DNA of 64,000 nucleotides from Epiperipatus broadwayi. Taxonomy: Eukaryota > Onychophora > Udeonychophora > Euonychophora > Peripatidae. The notes below the pieces were generated by a model. It was not told the origin of the DNA and ran no database searches. It saw only the letters and a list, made by a program, of their open reading frames with translations. Location: NCBI GenBank assembly GCA_028023455.1, contig JAQFVV010000278.1, positions 592,554-656,553 of the forward strand, in the 5' to 3' direction. Position numbers and translations under genes: made by a program. Below, in pieces: positions 25,021 to 36,032 of this stretch. Every line of letters begins with the position of its first letter. Within the stretch, counting starts at the first letter, position 1.

Positions 25021-26521
25021 AAAAATTGGTTTTCTCTCAGCTGATTTATGTAAATGTTTTTAACAAGTTTAATTAACCAATTACATTTAATAATGATTGG
25101 AATCTGTAAATGAAAAATAACCTAACCCTTTTGTATTGTGACAGATTTATTTGTTCTCACTAGATTTAAGCTTCCCACTGTTATTTTGACATTAAACCAT
25201 TATTATTCATCAGAATATAATAAATTTGACCACATTTGGTAGATATTTTTGTTTAGAAATTAAATAAATTAAAAAAAAAATGATTTTTAGAATTATTTTA
25301 AAAATTAGATTTTAATTAAAACAAAATGTTCTCATGTCATCAAATTTCAGTTGGATCTGATTCAATTTGGAAAATAAATGAAATATTCTTTGTTTGATAT
25401 CTGTTTTAAAAATCTGAACAAATTAGTTTTAATAACTACTAAATCTATCAATTTATGCTTTAAAATTTTTATGTAATTTTTACAATATTGCTTTATTTTA
25501 TAACAATCTGCTGAGTGACCTCATTTCTAGTCACTGCTGTGCTTCCTATGATCATAATCTCTATAGTAACAATTTCAGAAGAATATATTCTTTTATAATT
25601 ACAAATAAAACATTTCTGTAAAAAATAAATATGTAATAACATTTAATTTGATTTACAGAATTACGATACAAATAAAATCATAAACTTTCCAAAAAATCAA
25701 GTTTTTAGATCTTCATAATGTTTTCTTGATGATCATAATATTTTCTTGAAGTAATCTCATAAAGATTGAGAGTGTAAAATATATCATGGTTATCCATCAT
25801 TGGTGGAACTTGAGATGTTTTGATGGCATGCATATTCCATTTTTCCACCACCTTTTGAAATTTTTTGTTTTTAAAATATTAGAAAATAAATATGCATGAA
25901 TTTTAAAACCATAAAAAAAAACTTTGCAAAATTTTCATCAGAGAACAAAAATACAATTTTTACTTTTAGAAATCACAAATACTGTTCTAAGCTCTGGAAA
26001 AATGAACTAGCTAAAGTTGATTTGAATTTTCATATAAAGTAAACAATAAAAAAAGAATGTAAAATCTACTGTTTATATTTTAAAATTTGTTTTTTAATTA
26101 GCAATGTGACTATTTCTTAAAACTATATACAGAAAGAATCTTTTGTTCAGTCACTCTGTGTTTCTCTGTGGGTTGGAATATAACTCATTCTTAAGCTAAA
26201 ATGAATATGGAAAATTATTTTTCATAGAGTTCTTTATAAGAGAGAAAAATTTGTACAGAGATAAGAAGTATGATTCTGTATTTGACACAAATCATGATAA
26301 AGTACTAGACAGCTGACTGAAATATTTGTTAAGCAAAATAGAAGACATGAAGGAGTAATTAAAAAAATTCTAAGATCTCTTTTGCTTTAATTGTATTCTC
26401 CATATCTAATGTAATTATAGGGGATTTGATTGGTTGCACAATATGAAGTGAATAACAAAAGGGAGTTTGAAAGTCTTGGTTCAAATATGCAATAATTGCA
26501 TCTAGGTTCAAAGTATATACA
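25021..26521. other. AT-rich spacer
   Basis: No recognised gene or repeat. Confidence 0.6.
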
Positions 26522-26536
26522 ATATACTTGTATTTA

Positions 26537-26647
26537 TTTGTCAAGCATTGGTGGTTGAGAGATCATTGACAGCTGCTTTACAAGAAGTTGTCTTGGGTTA
26601 GTGGGTTTCTTTTCCTGGCTGATGCTATGACACATGAGAGAAAAAAT
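26537..26647 (+). mobile_element. tRNA-derived SINE, copy 1
   Basis: About 100 bp of tRNA-like sequence with an A-rich tail, flanked by the 15 bp target-site duplication ATATACTTGTATTTA (26522-26536 and 26648-26662). An A-box-like TGGTTGAGAGA and a B-box-like GGTTAGTGGGTTTC are present. It is a diverged copy of the SINE at 33632. Confidence 0.8.
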
Positions 26648-27142
26648 ATATACTTGTATTTAAAATTACAAATATAAAGTGCTATCCTACAAATTATTTT
26701 ATATATGTAGTCATAACACAAGATTTATTCAATAATCATATGAAAGGATTAATCAAAGTTACCAAAAATTTGATAATATTCTAATTTTTTTTTTACTATA
26801 AAACTTAATTTGCTATGAATATGACATACATATCTATGCCAAAGCATACTAAGCATCAATAAAGTATATGGTATACAAAAGTCTATCTTTTCTGCTAAAT
26901 GATCACAACATTTATTTCAGATATATACTATCCAGTATCTTGTACTAGAAACCCTAAAAGGTTATTGACAATATTTAGAATATTGAGTAATTAATAGACG
27001 ATTTGTATTACTGTTTAAAAGTAAATAAAAATATACATACAATACTGAACATTTTAGCATAAGTTTGAAAATATTTATTCAAAAGCCAAAAATTATGTTA
27101 TTTGTTTTTATAAATTTATTTTTGATTACCTAAGTAATATTT

Positions 27143-27343
27143 ACTAAGGCTGTAAACCTCAGGAATATGCGCATGAAGATGCGAAGGTAGGGACCTCTAC
27201 CGGTCTTAACCAGGAATATGCGCGTGAAAATGCGAAGGTAGGGACCTCTACCGGTCTTAACCAGGTAAGCTTGTGGTTAATACCGGTAGAGGTCCCTACC
27301 TTCGCCTTTTCACGCGCATATTCCTGAGGTTTACAGCCTTAGT
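27143..27343. mobile_element. Palindromic CpG-containing MITE
   Basis: The ends ACTAAGGCTGTAAACCTCAG and its complement bound a palindrome. The left arm holds a 51 bp direct duplication (starting 27160 and 27211), so the hairpin has two alternative left arms for one right arm. It contains ATGCGCGTGAAAATGCG and CTACCGGT, striking CpG density in this AT-rich DNA. Diverged single-arm relatives lie at 28737-28822, 56411-56494 and 60798-60868. No transposase is present. Confidence 0.75.
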
Positions 27344-28736
27344 TTGTTTTTATACAGAATTAAATATCACTTTAAAAAGCGGAAAAATATATATTTTAAA
27401 CATTTAACTATATAAATATTACCAGCGCAATTTTTCTATTTTCTCTCTCCTTATTAGATTAATTTTACTCTGTAATAATAATATATTCTATATTTATCAT
27501 ATAGTTATGAAAACACATTTTAAATTCGAAAAGATTTAATAGAGATGAGGAAGGGGAATTTAAACACTATTAGTATTATGTAAAAGTTAATCATGATTTA
27601 TAGAAAATCAGTGATGTAAAAAAAAAAAGGAAGTGTGTTAATCATTTCAGATGTTATTTATTCTTGAATATAAATTTACTATGATTCAATATCGTATTTC
27701 TTTAAAGAAGATGAAATAAAAATTGTTATATGTTATAGTCACAAATCTTAAGATGTGATTTTATTGTATAATATAAAAAAAATCAAAAGATTTTTTAATA
27801 TATTTTCAAAAAATTAAAAGGCAATAAAAAGAGTTTGCGTTATTGATTAAATAAATAAATAATGTGATGCTTAAAATAAAAGATTTACATTACAAATAGC
27901 AACATTAATAATCAGTTAAAGTCAAAATTAAATTAAATTAATTTATTAATTATTAAATAAAATTATCAATATCAGTGGTGAAAATGTGTGTTTGTATTTA
28001 CCTGCATGTTTGTTTAGAAAGATTGGTTTCATTAATAACATATCTTTAAAATTTAATACTGTAAGTTATTTTTTAATAAGTCTATAAATATTTGAAATAT
28101 GGAAAAAACTGTTTATAATCCTATTATAGGGCAGTTAAAGAAAAGAAAAATACAGAGTAGTGACAATTTATTTTTAATTAATGTCTGAAAAAAATAAAAT
28201 GTTATTGTTAAGTTGAGCTTAATTACCTAGCCGAATGATTTAAGAGATAAAATATAAAGCAATAAATATGTGTTTATATACTGTTAGATTTGTTCGTTCA
28301 TATGAGATTTAGAAAAAAAATTCTTATATTTTTGGCATATTCTGTTAATATGTCCCTTTACTTTGAGCCATAAAGAGATGTTTGAGATAACAAATTTTTG
28401 ATCATTGTAGTATTTGGATATTGACTTATTAGTTTTAGTTGTAGGCAGTTAATGACCCATTATTATATATTCCCCTGTAGATTTCCTTTTTTTTTTTTTT
28501 GATATGTTATTTTATATATCATGTCTTAGTATTGAATAAAATTATTAAGAATTTTTTATCTACTTGGTTTCATTTGATTAATATTGTTTGATGATAGTAT
28601 ATATTTCTTTGAAATTTGATTAATTCAATTTATTAATTAAATTTGGTATTTTAAAATTTGATCATATAATATACCCAGTATAATCAGACCAATATAATCA
28701 AGATGTAGATTTTGAATATTTCATTATTATGATTAA

Positions 28737-28822
28737 GTAATATTTACTGAGGATATAACCTCGATAATATGCGTGTAAAAATGCGATAGTAAGGACCTCT
28801 ACAGGTGTTTTAACCACAAGCT
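28737..28822 (+). mobile_element. Relic of the 27.1 kb MITE
   Basis: Same order of blocks as one MITE arm (AACCTCGATAATATGCGTG, then GGACCTCTAC, then TTAACCACAAGCT) with several CpG losses. Confidence 0.6.
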
Positions 28823-29149
28823 AAGAAGATTTAAAGTTTTGAATTATGAAATTAATTCAGTATTTGGATATACTATGAAATATTGGGAAAAAATGTATTT
28901 TATAAACATTATAATCAAATAAACAATTGTACATAAATAAACATCACATGACCACCATAAATATTAAGTTGAAAACAGTATATGTGAAGTGTTCCAAACA
29001 AATTGTAGTGTTACTTTAGGAAAAGTGAAATAATGATTAAAATGGTATTCTAATAGCAATATAATGGTTATATTGGAATTGGTTTAATTATTTTTGGGAT
29101 AATAGCCTGAGAATCAAACTCATTTAAGTCTGTGTATAAATAAATAATA

Positions 29150-29300
29150 TCCCAGCACTTTATCTAATGGAGAACTATTAAGTAGATAATCTGAAATTTT
29201 CAGACATTCATGTCTTCCAATCCAGCTATCTAACCTATATAGCCATATGGGACTGTACCAAATTCAGATACACCATATATTACTAACATTAGCAATATAA
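29150..29300. mobile_element. Fragment of family B retrozyme-like element
   Basis: Matches the part of the family B unit at about 15890-15995 (TCTGAAATTTTCAGACAT, ATGTCTTC, CCATATGGG). The ribozyme part is absent. Confidence 0.5.
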
Positions 29301-29801
29301 AATCACCAAAGCCTTAATAATATCAAACAAAGTAGATATATAGTGAAAATACTATAAAATAAATACTAAAAATTTTAATTTGCAAATACAAAATTAAACT
29401 AAAATCTTTGTTATAGCCAACTTAAGACATTTTATGTCATCTTGAGTAGCAATGAAGAACATTAAATATTACCTTATTTCAGTAACATTATTTTGTGAAA
29501 CAAATATAAAAGACTGAATAAAACAGCCCAGGTAAAATGTAAACCAGACCAATCTGCAAGCTGCAAAGACATTAAACATATTGAAAATAAGACCTATTTA
29601 AAATGTGCTATTTAGTCAGACTTTGTTTGTTTCAAAAGATAGTGCTACTATAATATAAAGTTTGGTATAAAGATATGTTATATTTGAATTTCAGCTAGTG
29701 ATATACAACTGGTTCTATTTCACACATACACTTATATATATATATAATTAATAAAACAAGACACAAATTGTGTAACTTGCTTTTAAGCTTGTATTAAAAT
29801 A

Positions 29802-29987
29802 TTCACTAGAGGGAGCTTACCACTAGCTCCAATCAAGCTTTAATTTATAAGTGCTGAAAGAGAAAAAATTCAAAATCTCTATCAGAATGTATTTATCCCC
29901 ATTCTGATAGAGATTTTGAATTCTTTCTCTTTCAGCACTATAAATTAAAGCTTGATTGGAGCTAGTGGTAAACTCCATGTAGTGAAC
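29802..29987. mobile_element. Palindromic family C element without ribozyme
   Basis: Arms 29802-29889 and 29901-29987 are near-perfect inverted copies of the family C end (CAAAATCTCTATC, TCAAGCTTTAATTTATAAG, AGCTCCAATC). An 11-base spacer separates them, and TA runs lie just outside. The part carrying the hammerhead in the tandem array at 49.4-50.3 kb is missing. Confidence 0.75.
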
Positions 29988-30084
29988 ATATATATATATG
30001 TAATAGAAATAAAATGTTCGTTAATTAAAAACTAATGTAATAACAATAAAAATAATAAATATAACAGTAATTTACTATTATATA

Positions 30085-30395
30085 CAGTCTTTCAATCCAC
30101 AGAAGTACTTTTGGATAATTTATTAACCCTCCTCAACTACCATTAAAAAAACATAATGCAAGCAAATATTATCAACTCAGATACCATGAATCCCAAATTT
30201 TAATATTAGCAGCTTATCTATTAATTATATTCATTTTATTACTATTTATTAAAATTGCCTTATTAATTTGGGATTCATGATATTTAATTTGATGACATTT
30301 GCATCCATTATGTTTTTTGAATTTAATAGCAGTTGAGGAAAGTTGAGGAATTAATTGAAAAATACTTCTGTGGATTGAAAGACTATATATAATAG
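30085..30395. repeat. Inverted repeat with diverged third copy
   Basis: CTTTCAATCCACAGAAGTAC (30090) through a CAACT block is inverted to the region ending GTGGATTGAAAGAC (about 30385), and CATGAATCCCAAATTT to AATTTGGGATTCATGA. A third, diverged copy of one arm lies at 30705-30770. Confidence 0.7.
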
Positions 30396-30423
30396 TTAAT
30401 TATCACTATATATATATATATAA

Positions 30424-30590
30424 GACATATTTTGCAGGTTCACCCATGTTAAAAAATTTAAATATTAAAATACCTATGTTTCGACTTGATCCCACAAGTC
30501 ATCTACTGGGTGATGACTTGTGAGATCAAGTCGAAACATATGTATTTTAATATTTAAATTTTTTAACATTGATGAACCCACAAAATATGA
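30424..30590. mobile_element. Palindromic element, family E
   Basis: Arms 30424-30503 and 30512-30590 are inverted repeats; TA runs flank the element. On the plus strand TGATGA, a perfect six-base stem (GACTTG/CAAGTC) and GAAAC occur in hammerhead order. However, the bases before TGATGA are GG instead of C and the stem absorbs the last two core bases. It resembles the end of a Penelope-like element with a degraded ribozyme. Confidence 0.55.
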
Positions 30591-30887
30591 CTTTTATATA
30601 TGCAACCTGAGAAAATCTTTGTATCAATATATATGTATTACTTGATTCCATTGTATTGAATATATGTAATATAAATAAAATGACTGTTATTTTTTTTTTT
30701 AATTTAATGGCAGTTGAGGCAGGTTTAAGAAATTAACTGAAAGTATTTCTGTGGATTTAAGGATTGTTTATAATAGTTTGTAAACTGTTAAATTTATTAT
30801 TTTTATTATACTTACAATTTTGTTTTAATCAAAGGACATTATATATATATATATATGTTAATTCTAATGTTTTCATGGATAAAAGAT

Positions 30888-31052
30888 GTCATATTGTTAT
30901 TACTATTTGCGGGATATTCCGTGTAGTGAAAAAGATAAATGCTGATGTTTCAGTACAATATGAGGAAGGTACTTGATATTGTACTGAAACGTCAGCATTT
31001 AGCTTTTTCACTACATGGAATATCCCGCAAATAGTAATAATAATATGACATA
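30888..31052. mobile_element. Palindromic element, family D
   Basis: Arms 30888-30960 and 30978-31052 are inverted copies of the family D sequence also seen at 3668-3846 (GCGGGATATTCC, GTAGTGAAAAAG, GAAACGTCAGC). Long TA runs flank both sides. The two arms meet inside the hammerhead, cutting the CTGAGGA core, so the fused element has no complete ribozyme. Confidence 0.75.
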
Positions 31053-31789
31053 TATATATTGACATTATAACAAAATAAATTATAAAATTAATTTATATTT
31101 GCATCATATTTGTTACTACCAGCACAAAATGTCATCTTTAACATTAAAAAATGATTTTTATTATTATTTTAATGCACATGGCTCTCTATTTCATCATGTT
31201 TACTTTCAACATAAATTAGTTTGATTTTTTCTGTTTTTTTTTTTTTGTTGTTGTTATGCTTTTCTTTGCAAATTATCATGATTATTTTCTTTTTCACTAT
31301 TATAAATTACTGCCATATGTGTAAAATTAGTTTTTAAATCTTTCTGTAAATAAGCAAAGTCTGTGTCATATTTAATTTTAAATTCATCTTAGTTTATTCA
31401 TAGTATATGGATGGATACTTTTATTGGCTACATCCTATAGCATTTACAATACTAGATCAGTCCATGTTACATGTTGATCTTTTGTATTATTGATGAAGCC
31501 ATCCAAATTCATATACGCACTAAAGTCTACATTAAAAAATATCAGCATATATTATATCAATTTTATGTCCAATAATCAATACATATATATACATACAAAA
31601 AAAACTCCAATAAATTCTATATTACTCAAAAAACCAATAAATAAAAACTAATAATATCTATAGTCAACTTATGGCACATTCTTTGTTCTGAGTAGCATTT
31701 TGTAGTTAAAATATAAAATAAGAGTTAAGAACTTCCTTGATGTTGTTATTGATTTGATCAAAAGCTACATGGTAATTACGAATGATACG

Positions 31790-32364
31790 TTTGACAACAA
31801 GATTAATATTTGGCAAGCACATAGTCTCATTCACCCTGTCATGATTCCCATAACACCGCTACTTGCCCTGACCAATAATAAGATAATCTCCTTCTTCAGG
31901 TGCTGGGCTATGGAACCGAAATTTCTTTGATTTCATTATTTAAGATAAATTTAAATGCCATTAGCACTAATTGGTTTCTCTTCCATAGGCGAGGCATCAA
32001 CAAAATTGACCCTATCTCCCCCCTCTGCCAGACTCATGACGAAACATTTGATCATCTGGTTTACTCATGCCATGGACTCTGGAGGTCTAGAAGGATTATT
32101 GCTGATAACCTTAAAGTGAATTTTTACCTTGTTATGTCTCTTAAGGATAGTATTAAGACAAGATCCATCCCTACTATTAGGCTTTCATTATTTATCAACT
32201 ATGCATTCTGGTCTACTCATTGTAAAATGGTTTTCAATCCCAGTGCAATTCATGAGGGAGAATTCTTTCTGAATAAACTTATAAAATTTAAAAACCATGA
32301 CATGCTCCTAGCTCCAAAAGTATTATTTGAGGAAACATGGACTCTGATTGCATTGAAGGAATGA
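31790..32364 (+). pseudogene. LINE C-terminal zinc-knuckle relic
   Basis: Open frame 31900-32364 (154 residues) parallels the copy at 18734-19201: NWFLFHRRGINKIDPIS, then Cys43-x2-His46, then TFDHLVYSC (His52, Cys57), then IPTIRLSLFINYAFWSTHCKMVF and an EETW end. Here the first Cys of the knuckle is Ser and the last is kept, the reverse of the other copy. Before 31900, another frame still reads FFRCWAMEPKFL, matching the start of the other copy, so a frameshift lies near 31915. The element reads into AT-rich 3' UTR near 32800. Confidence 0.6.
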
Positions 32365-33616
32365 TTGCTGGTAAAATGCTTTGTTTTTTCTGTTTAAGAT
32401 ATTGCTGAAAGTGATTTTGTTAATAATCAGAAGTTCAGATCCTTAAGTTATCAAAATGAATATTTTTAACTGAACTCATCAGATTTAGCATAAATACCTA
32501 AGCCTTCATAGTTGTAGTGATTTTTCCAATAGTGATCTGACCAAACTCTAGATTGACTAAGTGACTCTTAGTAGTGTGAGGAAATTTGTCTATGAGAGTT
32601 GGGTGAGCTTAATTAGCCTACTTGTGTGCTAACAGTAGAACAGATATTCAGGTTTACCTCTTGCCCAAAATAATACTATCTTAGATTTATTTATTATCAT
32701 GTAATTTTTTTTTATGTTTGTAATTCTAGATTTCCTTTTCAATTTACCATGTACAAATAATTGTCACTGTAAACATTGTACTTGTTTAATAAATATTTGA
32801 AAATATAAAATAAATCTCATTAATGTCACATGGCTAATAAATTACATGCCTCAACATTGTAAAGAACTGGGTACAGTTTTAAAGTGGATAGATATAGTTC
32901 TGCTTAGTAAATTTAAATACCAGTCAAATCAAATCAATATGCCTTACATATTGATTATAAACTTTAGTACTCATAGTAACACAATTGATTTATCATTTTC
33001 TCTTTTAATTCAGATGCAATTTAATTTTTCATATAAAATTATCGATATGTATTAAAAAAATTAGCACTTTTTTCTTATTGTAAAATTTTTTTTGAATTTT
33101 ACTAGTTAAAGAGCATCTCAATTAATATGTTGATTGAGCATGAAGTTCATAACATTAATTGCTGCATATAACTGATAGTGTAATTATTTGTTATTGTATA
33201 TATGAATTTAAACTCACTGATTGAATTAAAGTGAGATGTAGCTTCAAATTTTTAAAAGATGCCAAGAGGGCTTTCTATACTTTAAATTCTAATGTAAACT
33301 TGTTTTGTGACTTGAAAAATTCGAAAAAAAAAACATACTACCTTTAAATGTTCAGTTTATTCCTACACTTATTAGGATGAAGAATATTATTAATTGTTAT
33401 ATGATCATATGCAAGTATTTCATATATTAGTTAACCCAACTATACTTGCAAATTTTGCAAAAAAGTGGTGATTCTAAAAGAAAATGATTCTTTATGTAAT
33501 TCTTAGATTCAGATGTTAATGGTATATTGATAAAAAATAAAAGTACATTCAAATTACAAGCAGTGCTCTTAGGCATCCAATAATGTTATTTGTTACTGTG
33601 GTGGAATTTTGTCTTG
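32365..33616. other. AT-rich spacer
   Basis: Contains the probable 3' UTR of the LINE relic up to about 32800, then nothing recognised. Confidence 0.55.
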
Positions 33617-33631
33617 AAGATAGAAAATGTG

Positions 33632-33733
33632 GTCAAGCGTTGGTGGTCGAGAGGTCAGCATGGCTGCCTTACAGGCAGTTGTCCTGCGTTAGTGGGTTCT
33701 CTTCCCAGCCGATGCTATGACACATGAAAAAAA
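33632..33733 (+). mobile_element. tRNA-derived SINE, copy 2
   Basis: A 102 bp insertion between perfect 15 bp duplications AAGATAGAAAATGTG (33617-33631 and 33734-33748). The tRNA fold is still visible: acceptor arm GCGTTGG/CCGATGC (seven pairs with G-U), A box TGGTCGAGAGG matching the consensus, and anticodon arm GCTGC/GCAGT around CTTACAG. That loop would place TAC at the anticodon (Val-like). There is a long variable arm, a TGGG/CCCA T-stem and a B box (GGTTCTCTTCC) off by one or two bases. A short 3' leader ATGACACATG and a poly-A tail follow. The parent tRNA is uncertain because the variable arm is class II-like. Confidence 0.85.
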
Positions 33734-33748
33734 AAGATAGAAAATGTG

Positions 33749-34261
33749 TTACTATGAGTACTAAAGTTTATAATCAAATCTTACATAAAGCTATACAATT
33801 ATGTAAATAATTCATAAGAAGGGTTTCATTCTTATCTACCACGAATTCTTACTTTTTGGGGCCTAAATAAAATAATACTTCAAATACTTAATTAAACAAC
33901 TCAACTATTTATTAGAACAATACCTTCTTAATATGAAAGAAATGATAAAATGCATATGTTTTTTTTTCAAAACACTCATCCTGCTAGTGCCAGACTTAAT
34001 GTTGTAAAGTCTTTACTAGCAAAAATGTATGCAACATTTAGATAGATGACCCCTTTCTATTTTATTATTTGAATAAATAATTTTACTCTTTACATTTAGT
34101 AAAAATGAAATATTGAATAAATTTGTTTCAATATAATGAAATGATCAAATATGTGAAGTTGGAAGAAAAAATACAACTTGACAAAGTCTATGTTTTATCT
34201 TATATATAATTTGAAAAAATATAAGAAATATATATGCATTGACGCTGAATTTCACAACACT
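33749..34261. other. AT-rich spacer
   Basis: No recognised feature. Confidence 0.55.
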
Positions 34262-34280
34262 CATATATATATCATCATCA

Positions 34281-35361
34281 TCAACCATTATCAATCCACT
34301 GTAGGATGAATGTCTCTCCAAGTTCAATCCATCTTTTCTGATCATTAGCTTCTCTTATCCACATCACCCCTGCACACTTTCTTATTTCATCCATCCATCT
34401 CACATGTGGTCTCTTTCTGGGTCTTTTACAGTCTCTAGGAATCCAGTTTAAAATTTCAATTGTCCATCTATTATCATCTCTTTTAGCAATATGTCCAGCC
34501 CAACTCCACTTCACCTGTTTGTTCTCTCACCCATACATTGCATTTTCGATTTCTTCTTGTTCCTCCCAACATGCATCTCTCCATACTTCTTTGACTAGTT
34601 TGAAGTCTCTGTACTGCTCGTCTATTAAGTGTCCAAGTCTCTGATCCATAAGCAGGAACTGGCAAAACACATTTATTAAAAACCTTTTTTAAACAGATAG
34701 GCATATTTCCTTTTAATATCAAGTTATTTCTACAAAAAGCACTCCAACCAAGTTTAATTCTATGATTAATTTTATCCATTATGTTTCCATCTGTATTAAT
34801 AATCTGACCAAGGTATTTGAAACTGTTAACTTCTTCTAATTCATCATAATCAATCTTTATTTTCGTATTTTGAAAAAATCTATGAAACATTACTTTAGAC
34901 TTTTTAACATTTATCTTTAGTCTTACTTTCCTATTTTCATCTGATAACTCCTGCAACATTTTCTGTAACTCTAAAGCATTATTTGTAAAATCAACTACAT
35001 CATCTGGAAAACCTAAATGACTTAAATAATATCCATTTACTTTCAATTCTTTAGCTTCCCATTTTAATCCACAAAATACTTCTTGCAGCACTGCTGTAAA
35101 AAGTTTTGCAAATATGGAGTCACCCTGTCTTACGCCCTTCTCAATGTTGACTTTCCTACTGTTATAATGTAATCTAATTGTTGCTGTTGCATTTTTATAA
35201 ATATTCTTTAAAATATGACAATATCCTGGATCTATACCTTGATGATCCAATGCTTTAATCACTGAAGAAATGTTTATAGAATCAAATGCCTTTTCATAAT
35301 CTACAAATCCTAAGCATAATGGCAACTCATATTCATTTATCCTTCCTATAACTTCTCTCAA
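34281..35361 (-). pseudogene. RTE reverse transcriptase and C-terminal domain, broken
   Basis: The 35361-34483 piece (292 residues) carries RT motif [10 protein letters not shown] (19-27), RQGD (78-81) and the active-site box as FPDD (118-121) instead of FADD, with both aspartates kept. It then runs [10 protein letters not shown] and YGSETW. Upstream RT motifs (NYRPISLL and so on) lie in other frames between 35362 and 36032. The last piece (34514-34281), in another frame, is the C-terminal WAGHIAKRDDNRW...GETFILQWIDNG region typical of RTE proteins. It is homologous along its length to the element at 50.5-52.3 kb. The Ala-to-Pro change in the catalytic box and the frameshifts imply an old, dead copy. 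Confidence 0.85.
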
Positions 35362-36032
35362 TACCTGGATATGATCTACTGTACTAAAACCACTTTTAAA
35401 TCCAGCTTGTTCTTTTGGTTGGTGGAAGTTCAGTGTTCTCAGTAGACGAGTTGTAATTATCTTAGTAAAAATTTTGTATAAAACTGATAAAAGACTGATA
35501 GGTCTGTAATTTCTAATATCTTCTTTATTGCCTTTTTTAAATATTAATATTAATACTGCATTATTCCAATCATCTGGTACATCTTTATCATTTAGACATT
35601 TGGAATATAACTTTGCTAAAAAAATTCTATTTCTTCACCTGCTTCTTTTAATATATCAATTATAATTCCATCATTACCCAGAGCCTTACCTTTCTTCATA
35701 AATTTAATTGCATGTCTCACTTCCTCATTTAAAATTCGGGGCAATTCAGAAGATATAATAGGTATAGGAGGTACTTGTTCTTTATTTCTATATAATTCTT
35801 AATAGAAGTCTTCTACACATTTCATGATGTCATCTCTCTTTTTAGTAATAATGCCATCTTTTTTTCTTATTGCAGATATAAATTTCCTACCAATACCAAA
35901 ATGTTGCTTTACACTCTTTAGACTTTTATTGTCTTCTACAGCCTTCTTTGCTAGTTCACAATTATACTTTCTTATATCATTTTCAGCTCTTTTCTACACG
36001 ATTTTGCAAAATTCGAGATATTCAATCCTATT

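Noticed and set aside
30505-30536. Hammerhead in family E
   Set aside because: TGATGA and GAAAC are spaced correctly, but the C and U before the core are GG, and the perfect six-base stem uses the GA of the core. I kept the element but not a ribozyme call.
33632-33733. Functional tRNA gene
   Set aside because: Target-site duplications, a poly-A tail, a 3' leader and a second diverged copy show a SINE. The T loop and B box depart from consensus.
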